A DNA stretch of 64,000 nucleotides from Pseudonocardia sp. HH130629-09. Its GTDB lineage: Bacteria > Actinomycetota > Actinomycetes > Mycobacteriales > Pseudonocardiaceae. The stretch covers positions 1,984,001-2,048,000 of the forward strand of contig NZ_CP011868.1 in the NCBI RefSeq assembly GCF_001294645.1. Direction: 5' to 3'. Shown here piece after piece: positions 56,589-64,000 of this stretch (the stretch's first letter is position 1; the number at the start of each line of letters is the position of its first letter). The notes below the pieces were generated by a model. It did not search any database and was not told the origin of the DNA. It saw only the letters and a program-made list of their open reading frames with translations. Position numbers and translations under genes: made by a program.

Positions 56589-57878
56589 GACCTCCACCGA
56601 GCCGATGTGCTCGGCCGCGCCGTGGGCCAGCGCCGGGTTGATCGTGTACTTCGCGACGTAGCGCCGGGCCCGCAGGTTGTCGGCGCGGTCGGAGTCACCG
56701 GGAAGCGGTCCGCGGGCGGCCTTCATGACGTGGGCGGTCTGCCAGGTCCGGATGACCACCTCGCCGATGCGGCCCATCGCCTGGGAGTCCGAGCTCATCA
56801 TCGAGATCGCACCCAGGTCCTGCAGCACGTCCTCGGCGGCGATCGTCGTCGGGCGGATCCGGGACTCGGCGAAGGCCAGGTCCTCGGGCACCGACGGGTT
56901 CAGGTGGTGGCACACCATGAGCATGTCGAGGTGCTCGTCGAGGGTGTTGACGGTGTGCGGGCGGGTCGGGCTCGTCGACGACGGCAGCACGTGCGACGTG
57001 CCGACGATCTCGATGATGTCCGGGGCGTGCCCGCCGCCCGCGCCCTCGGTGTGGAAGGCGTTGATCGAGCGTCCGCCGATCGCGGCCAGGGTGGACTGCA
57101 GGAACCCGGCCTCGTTGAGCGTGTCGCTGTGGAGCGCGGCCTGCACACCGGTCTCCTCGCACACCCGGAGGCAGGCGTCGATCGCCGACGGCGTGGTGCC
57201 CCAGTCCTCGTGCAGCTTGAACCCGCCCGCCCCGGCACGCAGCTGCTCGTGCAGCGCCTCGGCCGACACGGTGTTGCCCTTCCCCGTCAGCAGCAGGTTC
57301 ACCGGCTGGTGGTCCATGGCCTGCAACATGCGCGAGATGTTCCACGGTCCCGGCGTGACCGTCGTGGCCTTCGACCCGTCGACCGGGCCGGTGCCACCGC
57401 CGAACAGGGTGGTGACGCCCGAGGCGAGCGCGGTCTCGACCAGCTGCGGGCAGATGAAGTGCACGTGCGCGTCGATCGCCCCCGAGGTGAGGATGCGTCC
57501 GTTGCCCGCGAGCACCTCGGTGCCCGGCCCGATCACCAGGGCGGGGTCGACGCCGTTCATCGTGTCGGGGTTGCCGGCCTTGCCGATCCCGACGATGCGG
57601 CCGTCCTTGACCCCGATGTCGGCCTTGATCACGCCCCAGTGGTCGAGCACGACGGCACCGGTGATCACCAGGTCCGGGCAGTGCGCGGCGGTGACGGCGG
57701 CCTGGCCCATCGACTCCCGGATCACCTTGCCGCCGCCGAAGACCACCTCGTCGCCCGCCGCCGGGCCGCGCGAGCGGTCCTCTGTCACCTCGATCAGCAG
57801 GTTCGTGTCGGCGAGTCGGATCCGGTCCCCGACGGTGGGGCCGTACAGGTCGGCGTAACGCGCGCGGTCGATGCTCAC
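56589..57878 (-). pseudogene. ureC: Urease alpha subunit, 3' end lost to an IS3 insertion
   Basis: About 430 of the usual 570 codons remain. All nickel and catalytic residues visible in the family are present: [22 protein letters not shown] with the carbamylated Lys, [35 protein letters not shown] and [10 protein letters not shown]. After GSVEV the frame reads into the IS3 end, so the last 130 residues are missing. These form part of the composite domain and flap support, and urease is not expected to assemble. ureF, ureG and ureD are absent. GTG 57878 overlaps the ureB stop. Confidence 0.95.
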
Positions 57879-58198
57879 CCGTGGCTCCGCTCGTCGAGGG
57901 CGCCCGCGCTCTCGGGGCGCAGGCCGGGGACGCGGCGCGCCCCCACGATCGGCACCAGCGACACCTCGCGCTCGACCCCGGGCTCGAACCGCACCGACGT
58001 CCCCGCGGGCACGTCGAGCCGGTGCCCCCAAGCGGCGTCGCGGTCGAACTCGAGGCCGGGGTTCGCGGCGGCGAAGTGGTAGTGCGACCCGACCTGCACC
58101 GGCCGGTCCGCCGCGTTGACGACGGTGAGCACGACCCGGGTGCGGCCGGGGTTGAGCTCCACCGGCTCGTCGCCGAACAGGATCTCGCCGGGGGTCAC
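57875..58198 (-). CDS. ureB: Urease beta subunit
   Basis: This 107-residue protein shows the UreB pattern [35 protein letters not shown] and [15 protein letters not shown]. It joins UreA and UreC in the apo-urease trimer. Starts and stops overlap both neighbours. It has lost its functional context because ureC is truncated. Confidence 0.95.
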   Translation of the reverse strand: MTPGEILFGDEPVELNPGRTRVVLTVVNAADRPVQVGSHYHFAAANPGLEFDRDAAWGHRLDVPAGTSVRFEPGVEREVSLVPIVGARRVPGLRPESAGALDERSHG

Positions 58199-58497
58199 GC
58201 GATCGGCCCGTGGACGGTGACGAGCTTGGTGCCGTCCGGGAAGGTGGCCTCCACCTGCACCGAGTCCAGCATCTCCGGGACGCCGTCGAGGACGTCGTCT
58301 CGGGTCAGGACCTCTCGCCCGCTGCTCATCAGCTCGCTGACGGTGCTCCCGTCGCGGGCGCCCTCCAGGACGTGCTCGGTGATCAGCGCGACCGACTCCG
58401 GGTAGTTCATCCGCAGGCCCCGCTCGCGCCGCCTGCGGGCGACGTCGGCGGCGACGTGGACGAGGAGCTTGTCGCGCTCCTGCGGGCTGAGGTGCAT
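58195..58497 (-). CDS. ureA: Urease gamma subunit
   Basis: This 100-residue protein is full-length Ure[41 protein letters not shown] and [17 protein letters not shown]. It is the first gene of the ureABC operon and divergent from the NCS2-OHCU fusion gene across a 248-bp region. Confidence 0.96.
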   Translation of the reverse strand: MHLSPQERDKLLVHVAADVARRRRERGLRMNYPESVALITEHVLEGARDGSTVSELMSSGREVLTRDDVLDGVPEMLDSVQVEATFPDGTKLVTVHGPIA

Positions 58498-58745
58498 GCC
58501 GGCATTCTGTCTGATCCCGGGTTGCAACGGCATTGCCGGGAGGTTCCGAACGGCGGACTCGCGTGGCCGTGGCGCCCGGGTCGACTGTCGGAACCTACGA
58601 AAGCCCCGGGCCGAGCGGGCCAGGGTTCGTCGAGGACGGCGGTGCCGGGTGGTCCCGGCCCGGGCGCATGGTGATGCAGGTCGCAATCCGGCCCCTCTGC
58701 GCGCCCTGCCCCGTCATCCCCCTCCGGCTCTCATCGAGGTCACCG

Positions 58746-60689
58746 ATGCGCCTGCGCCGATCCACCAGCGCCACCGCCGATCCCGCCCGTCCCGTCCACC
58801 CGGTCGACCGGGTGCCGCCCGCCGGACGGCTCGCCGTCTACGGCATGCAGCACGTGCTGGCGTTCTACGCCGGTGCCGTCGTCGTGCCGATCCTGCTCGC
58901 CAACGCCATCGGCCTCGACGAGCGCCAGCTCATCCACCTGATCAACGCCGACCTGTTCACCTGCGGCATCGCCTCGATCCTGCAGTCGGTCGGGATCGGC
59001 CGGATCGGGGTGCGGCTGCCGCTGCTGCAGGGCGTTACGTTCACCGCGGTCTCCCCGATGATCGCGATCGGGCTCGCCGCGGGAGGCGGGACGCAGGGAC
59101 TGACCACCATCTACGGCGCGGTGATCGTCGCCGGGCTGGTCACCTTCTTCGCCGCGCCCTACTTCGCGCGGCTGCTGCGCTTCTTCCCACCGGTCGTCAC
59201 CGGCACGGTGATCACCGTGATCGGGCTGGCGCTGCTGCCGGTCGCCGCGACCGACGCCGTCGGCGGCTCGAACGCCCCCGACCCCGGCAACCCGCTCTAC
59301 CTCGGGCTCGCCCTCGGGACGCTGGCGGTGATCGTGCTGATCCAGCGGCTGTTCCGTGGGTTCCTCGCGACGGTCGCCGTGCTGGCCGGGCTCGTGCTCG
59401 GCACGCTCGCCGCAGTGCCGTTCGGTCTGGTCGACCTGTCCGCGGTGGGGGAGTCGGACTGGGTCGGGGTCACCACGCCGTTCCACTTCGGCTGGCCGCA
59501 GTTCTCGATCGCCGCGATCCTGTCGATGATCGTCGTCATGATGATCACCGCGGTCGAGACGACCGGTGACGTGATCGCCACCGGCGAGATCGTGGACAAG
59601 AAGGTCGGGTCGGACGACGTCGCCCGCGCCCTGCGCGCCGACGGCGCCGCCACCACCCTGGGCGGTGTCCTCAACTCCTTCCCCTACACCTGCTTCGCCG
59701 AGAACGTCGGCCTCGTCCGGCTCACCCGGGTCTCCAGCCGCTGGGTGGTGGCCGCCGCGGGCGGTTTCATGATCCTCATCGGGCTGGTGCCGAAGGCCGG
59801 GGCGCTGGTCGCGGCCGTGCCGCACCCGGTGCTGGGCGGTGCGGCGCTGGCGATGTTCGCGACCGTCGCCGTCGTCGGGATCCAGACGCTGTCGCGGGTC
59901 GACTTCCGCGACCACCGCAACGTCGTCGTGGTCGGGTCCGGGCTCGGGGTCGCGCTGTTCGTGACCGTGCAGCCGGACGTGGCGCAGGCCCTGCCGGAGT
60001 GGGCGGGCATCGTGCTCGGCTCCGGGATCACCGCGGGCAGCGTCGTCGCGATCGGGCTCAACCTGCTCTTCTTCCACACCGGGCGCCGCCGCGACATCGC
60101 ACCCGCGACGCCCGGTGGGGACACGGTGACCTTCGACCGGCTCGCCTCCGCCGACGCCGGCGAGTTCTCCGCGGTGCTCGGGCGGCTGTTCGAGGGCCCG
60201 ACCGCGGTGCCGGCCCGGGTGCACGGCCGCGGCCCCTTCGCCGACGCCACCGCGCTGCGCGCGGCGGTGCAGGACGAGCTGTTCGCCGCGCCGATCGAGG
60301 AGCAGCGGGCGCTGTTGGGCCATTACCCCGACCTCGGGGGGCTCGCCGGCGCGGGCGGCTCCGGCGCCCCCGCCCCCCGCCGCTCCGACGGCGTCGGCCC
60401 GGTCGGTGGCCCCGTCGGTGGCACCGCCGCGGCGGCACTGCGTGACCGGGCCGGGCTCGCCCTGCTCGGCAACGACGACCGCGCCGAGCTCTGCGCCGTG
60501 GCGGCGGCCTACCGGGAGCGCTTCGGGTTTCCGCTGATCGTCTGTCTGCGCGACGCGGGGGACACCCGCACGTTGCTCGCCACCGCGCGGAGGAGGCTGG
60601 AGCACCCGCCCGCGCAGGAGCACGCGACGGCCCTGGTGGAGATCGCCAAGGTCGCGGGGCGCCGGTTCGACGACCTGGTGTCCGGCTGA
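58746..60689 (+). CDS. NCS2 uric acid/xanthine permease fused to OHCU decarboxylase
   Basis: This 647-residue protein has an N-terminal NCS2 permease of about 460 residues (GMQHVLAFYAGAVVVPILLA, PLLQGVTFTAVSPMIAIGLA, ETTGDVIATGEIVDKK, NSFPYTCFAENVGLVRLTRV). The C-terminal 170 residues are an OHCU decarboxylase (UraD): LFEGPTAVPARVHGRGPFAD, GHYPDLGG with the catalytic His, and ERFGFPLIVCLRDAG. Urate import and the last enzymatic step to allantoin are thus on one polypeptide. ATG 58746 follows GAGGT. It lies divergent to ureABC in a purine-degradation region. Confidence 0.92.
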   Translation: MRLRRSTSATADPARPVHPVDRVPPAGRLAVYGMQHVLAFYAGAVVVPILLANAIGLDERQLIHLINADLFTCGIASILQSVGIGRIGVRLPLLQGVTFTAVSPMIAIGLAAGGGTQGLTTIYGAVIVAGLVTFFAAPYFARLLRFFPPVVTGTVITVIGLALLPVAATDAVGGSNAPDPGNPLYLGLALGTLAVIVLIQRLFRGFLATVAVLAGLVLGTLAAVPFGLVDLSAVGESDWVGVTTPFHFGWPQFSIAAILSMIVVMMITAVETTGDVIATGEIVDKKVGSDDVARALRADGAATTLGGVLNSFPYTCFAENVGLVRLTRVSSRWVVAAAGGFMILIGLVPKAGALVAAVPHPVLGGAALAMFATVAVVGIQTLSRVDFRDHRNVVVVGSGLGVALFVTVQPDVAQALPEWAGIVLGSGITAGSVVAIGLNLLFFHTGRRRDIAPATPGGDTVTFDRLASADAGEFSAVLGRLFEGPTAVPARVHGRGPFADATALRAAVQDELFAAPIEEQRALLGHYPDLGGLAGAGGSGAPAPRRSDGVGPVGGPVGGTAAAALRDRAGLALLGNDDRAELCAVAAAYRERFGFPLIVCLRDAGDTRTLLATARRRLEHPPAQEHATALVEIAKVAGRRFDDLVSG

Positions 60690-60721
60690 CCCGGTGACGG
60701 GCGCAGGGCCCGGCGGCCGGC

Positions 60722-61060
60722 GTGGACCTCGGGATCGGACGGCGTGCGCGGGACGGGGCGGCCCTGCTGGTCGCGTCGCTGCTCCCGCTCGCGCCGGTCC
60801 TGCTGCCCGCCGAGGTCGAGACCGGGCTCGTCGGCGCCGTGGTCGCGCTCGCCGTCCTCGTGTGGGCCGGGCACCGCGAGCTCGGCGCGATCCACCTCGT
60901 CGCCACTGCCGCGACCACCCCGGTCCGCGAGGCCCGCCGGGTCCGGCACCGGGCCGGGATCGTCCGCCAGACCGACCCCGACGCGGCGGGCCGTCCCCGG
61001 CCGCGCGCTTCGGGACCGCTCCACCCGGAGCAGGTTCCCGGCATCGTCGCGGCCGCCTGA
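60722..61060 (+). CDS. DUF6412-type small membrane protein
   Basis: This 112-residue protein has two membrane segments (ALLVASLLPLAPVLLPAE; LVGAVVALAVLVWAGH) and a basic tail. Small proteins of this kind (DUF6412) sit before a YidC-like insertase gene in actinobacteria, as here. The function is unknown. GTG 60722 starts 32 bp after the fusion gene. Confidence 0.6.
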   Translation: MDLGIGRRARDGAALLVASLLPLAPVLLPAEVETGLVGAVVALAVLVWAGHRELGAIHLVATAATTPVREARRVRHRAGIVRQTDPDAAGRPRPRASGPLHPEQVPGIVAAA

Positions 61061-61156
61061 CGCGCCGCCCCGCGCGCCGGTGCGGTGTGCGCACCGGCCC
61101 GTCGTCGTCCCTGTTCCGGGACCCGTCCTGCCCCTCGGACGTCCCCGGAGTGACAC

Positions 61157-61765
61157 GTGCTCGACTTCCTGTACTACCCGTCTCCTTCGTCATGTGCCTG
61201 TGGCACGAGCTGTTCGGCGCCCTGTTCGGACCGGCCACCGGCCCGTCCTGGGCGCTGTCGGTGGTGTTCCTCGTGCTCACCGTCCGGGCGCTGCTGGTGC
61301 GCTCGGCCTGGACCCGGATGCGCGCCGCCCGGATCGGTCGCGCACTGGCCCCGCAGGTCGCCCGGCTCCGCGAACGCCACCGCGGCGACGCCCGGGCACT
61401 GGCCGAGGCGACCGCCGCGCTGCACCGCACGCACGGCTCGTCGCCGGTCGCCGGGATCGGAGTGGTGTTCCTGCAGATCCCGGTGTTCGTCGCGCTGCTT
61501 CACGTGCTGCGCTCGTTCAACCGGCCCGGCCTGACCTTCGAACAGAACGCCGCACTCGCCAACTACGCCTTCCCGCCCGACCAGGTCGCCTCGTTCCTGC
61601 AGGCCCGGCGGTTCGGGGCGCCGCTGTCGGCGTGACTGCGGATGCCCGCCGAGCAGCTCGCCGCGTTCGGCGGGGCCCCTGTCGACGGGGCGGCGGTCGC
61701 CGCCGTCGTGGTGGTGCCGGCCGTGCTCGCCGCGGTCTGACCCACCTCAGCATGCGCTACGCCCG
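61157..61765 (+). pseudogene. YidC/Oxa1-like membrane insertase, broken
   Basis: Joined frames give a YidC-type protein: LDFLYYP, then VSFVMCLWHELFGALFG, TRMRAARIGRALAPQVARLR, SSPVAGIGVVFLQIPVFVAL. A missing base near 61171 shifts the N-terminus, a TGA at 61633-61635 replaces an expected Trp codon (GAPLSA then LRMPAEQLAAFGG), and another missing base near 61738 precedes THLSMRYAR. The 3' end then runs into the antisense pucR end. It is a pseudogene, and an essential YidC must be encoded elsewhere. Confidence 0.83.
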
Positions 61766-61779
61766 GGCCGACCCGGGAC

Positions 61780-62999
61780 GCCGCCAGTCCCGCGGCGTGC
61801 CCGGCCTCGGCGAGCGCACCCGACAGCGCCTCCGCCGTCGACGGCCGCGACACCCCGGCCGACAGCCGTCCGCCCGCCAGGCCCGGGCCGAGCCGGTGCA
61901 CCGCGCCCAGCACCACCTCGACCGGGTCCGGGGTGTCCGCACGCCCGGGCACCGCGACGACGGCGACCGCGTCGCCACCCAGCACCCCGACCGCGGCCGG
62001 GCCGGTGCTGACCAGCGCGTCGAGCAGCACGGTGTGCGCGGTGTCGGCCGGGTCCGCGACGCCCGAGGCGCGCAGCACGACCACGGCGAGGGTCCCGTCC
62101 GGCTCCACCCCGGCCTGGCGCAGCCGTACCCGGGTCTCCGGCCGGTCGCCGGTGTCGGCGGCGATCCGGGCCAGCGCGTCGTCGGCGATCGGGCGGGCCA
62201 CCGCCGCGCCCTCGCGGCGCCGGGACCGGTCCAGCGCGGCGATGGCGGCCAGCTCCCCGACGGCGTCGACGGCCTCGGTGCCCGCCTGCGCAGTGCCCGG
62301 CGGCAGCTGCGCGGCGACCAGCCAGCCGGTGGTCCGTGCCGTTCCCGGTGCCGCGGGGACCACCAGGTGCGCGGCACCCTCCCGACCGGCCGGGACGGTC
62401 ACCGGCAGCCGGCCCGCGGTGAGGAACCCGGCGACGACGGCGTCGCGCTCGGCGTCGGGCAGGGCCGGCCCGGCCAGGAGGCCGCCCGCGGCGGTGAGCA
62501 CCCGGCAGACCAGCCCGGTGCCCGCCGAGACCGCCCCGGCCAGCTCGGCCAGCTCCGCGCCGCCGGCGAACGCGGCGAGCAGCCGCCGGTGCCGGCCCAG
62601 GGTGTGGGCGAGCCGGTCCCCGCGGGCCGCGGACAGCGCCCCGATCACCACCTCGGTCACCGCGCCGAACGACACGTCCACCGGGACCGCGATCAGGACG
62701 AGGTCGTGGCGGCGGCAGGCGTCGACGACGTCGCCCGGGATGTCGCCGAACACGGCCTCGCCGGCCACCAGCGCCGCCGCCCCGGGCCGGGCGACGGCCG
62801 CGACGAACCGCTCCGAGTCCGCCGTTGTCCGCCGCCACACCAGCCCGGACACCACCAGCTCACCGCCGCCCAGGTAACGCGACGGGTCGGGCAGGTCGGT
62901 CGGGTACACCCAGCGCACGGACCGGTCCAGATCGGCCGCCGAGCCGTGCAGGACCCGCAGCCGCAGCTCCGGTCGCGCGACGAGCTCCGAGAGCAGCAT
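61780..62999 (-). pseudogene. PucR-family regulator that lost its C-terminal HTH
   Basis: The N-terminal PucR purine-catabolism domain (VYPTDLPDPSRYLGGGELVV) and the central GGDEF-like CdaR segment (up to ALSGALAEAGHAAGLAASR) are present. The C-terminal HTH, normally VHVNTLRYRL-type, is missing. The frame instead runs on as antisense of the yidC-like remnant to 61563. A deletion evidently fused the 3' ends of two convergent genes near 61770-61790. The product cannot bind DNA in the usual way. Confidence 0.85.
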
Positions 63000-63016
63000 G
63001 GGAGGAACCTACAACT

Positions 63017-63085
63017 CGGTGCACCCGGCGGGACCCCGATTCGTCACAGTGGTGCCTTCTCCTGGTGACCGTCACACGGTGCACT
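63017..63085. promoter_or_regulatory. Two CGGTGCAC boxes upstream of the amidohydrolase gene
   Basis: CGGTGCAC occurs at 63017-63024 and 63078-63085 in the 94-bp region between the divergent pucR and amidohydrolase genes. Each has the palindromic core GTGCAC. These are candidate PucR-type sites. Confidence 0.45.
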
Positions 63086-63093
63086 GGGGTCCA

Positions 63094-64000
63094 TGCAGCA
63101 GCCGAACGCCGGGCGGACCGCCAGCCGGGTCGCCATCGAGGGTGCCCACGTCGTCACCGTCACCGGGGAGGAGATCCCCGGCGGGCACGTCGTCGTCGAG
63201 GGGGAACGGATCGCCGCCGTCGGGCCCGGCCCCGCCCCGGCGGGGTCCTACGACCGCAGGGTCGACGCCCGCGGCTGCCTGCTCACCCCGGGGCTGGTCA
63301 ACACCCACCACCACCTCTACCAGTGGGTGACCCGCGGACTCGCCGTCGACCACACGCTGTTCGAGTGGCTGACCACGCTCTATCCGGTGTGGGCCGGCAT
63401 CGACGAGCACGCCGTGCACACCGGCGCCACCGGGGCGCTGTCGGCGCTCGCGTTGTCGGGATGCACGACCACCACCGACCACCACTACGTCTTCCCCCGG
63501 GAGGGCGGTGACGTGCTCGGCGCCGAGATCCGGGCCGCCCAGCAGGTGGGGCTGCGGTTCCACCCGACCCGCGGGTCGATGGACCTGGGGCGCAGCGCGG
63601 GCGGGCTGCCGCCGGACCACGTGGTCTCCGACCGCGACGAGATCCTCGCCGCCTCCGCCGACGCCGTCGCCCGCTGGCACGACCCGTCACCGGGGTCGAT
63701 GCTGCGGATCGCGCTGGCGCCCTGCTCGCCGTTCTCGGTGACACCGGAGCTGATGCGGGAGTCCGCTGCGCTGGCCCGCGAGCTCGGTGTGCGGCTGCAC
63801 ACCCACCTCGCCGAGACCGACGACGAGGAGGCGTACTGCCGGGAGCGCTTCGGCGCCACCCCCACCGAGTACGTCGCCGACCTGGGCTGGACCGGGCCCG
63901 ACGTGTGGTTCGCCCACACCGTGCACCTCGACGACGAGGCGGTGAAGACCATCGGCGCCACCGGCACCGGCGTCGCGCACTGCCCCACCTCCAACGGCCG
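63094..64000 (+). CDS. 8-oxoguanine deaminase-type amidohydrolase (5' part)
   Basis: About 302 codons are visible before the window ends. The protein is an AtzA/TrzA-family deaminase: LLTPGLVNTHHHLYQWVTRG (HxH metal site), CTTTTDHHYVFP, RLHTHLAETDDEEAYC and FAHTVHLDDEAVK, followed by HCPTSNGR. This set matches 8-oxoguanine deaminases, which make urate from 8-oxoguanine and fit the purine-degradation neighbours. The rest of the gene is outside the window. ATG 63094; it is divergent from pucR. Confidence 0.88.

Noticed and set aside
56589..57878. Calling ureC functional because all nickel ligands are present
   Set aside because: About 130 C-terminal codons are replaced by IS3 sequence.

Overview
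The window is high-GC DNA from an actinobacterium, most likely Pseudonocardia or a close relative. It has an SsgB-type sporulation regulator, an ECF sigma/RskA pair, EgtD, many leaderless genes with TANNNT -10 boxes, and the block acn - ripA - (insert) - moxR - DUF58 - VWA - fabG - inhA - hemH, whose gene order matches Mycobacterium tuberculosis Rv1475c-Rv1485. These are sequence-based inferences; no database search was run.

Layout. 0-3.9 kb: a duplicated tRNA array (Gly-Val and Gly-Cys-Val), ssgB, an ECF sigma/anti-sigma operon, a small membrane protein and tRNA-Val(CAC). 3.9-11.3 kb: an integrase remnant beside the tRNA, buried under nested insertion sequences (IS1380, IS256, IS3 and IS481 fragments, IS21, IS481). 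11.3-22 kb: accessory DNA with egtD, broken AraC regulators, ArsR/oxidoreductase, cupin, two flavin/hydrolase genes, a cysteine-type leader peptide, and a retron-like reverse transcriptase preceded by a coupled repeat ORF. Several genes here carry single-base frameshifts. 22-30 kb: an operon of glutamate decarboxylase plus a sugar-type ABC importer without ATPase, then malonate uptake and activation (matC-matB) with a divergent IclR regulator. 30-35 kb: aconitase and the RipA-like hydrolase. 35-41 kb: an insert in the conserved block, with LysR, an EamA/DUF222 chimera, a broken VOC gene, an ABC-F protein with a leader peptide, TetR and TauE. 41-47 kb: moxR through ferrochelatase.

47-52.4 kb: two methyltransferases, a luciferase-like monooxygenase, a pip gene with an internal deletion, a tyrosine recombinase, and two gaps without clear genes. 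52.4-56.6 kb: a second IS nest (IS3, IS30, IS256 fragment, IS3) that cuts off the 3' end of ureC. 56.6-64 kb: a decaying purine/urea catabolic region with ureABC (ureC truncated), an NCS2 permease fused to OHCU decarboxylase, DUF6412, a yidC-like pseudogene, a PucR regulator that lost its HTH, and the start of an 8-oxoguanine deaminase-type amidohydrolase.

The main themes are (i) an intact cell-envelope/fatty-acid/heme core, (ii) two IS nests with deletions at their edges, and (iii) decay of accessory genes by indels in G/C runs, nonsense changes and deletions. The G/C-run indels could partly be base-calling errors. The most interesting candidates are the reverse transcriptase with its 18-bp-repeat partner, the permease-decarboxylase fusion, and two leader-peptide attenuators.
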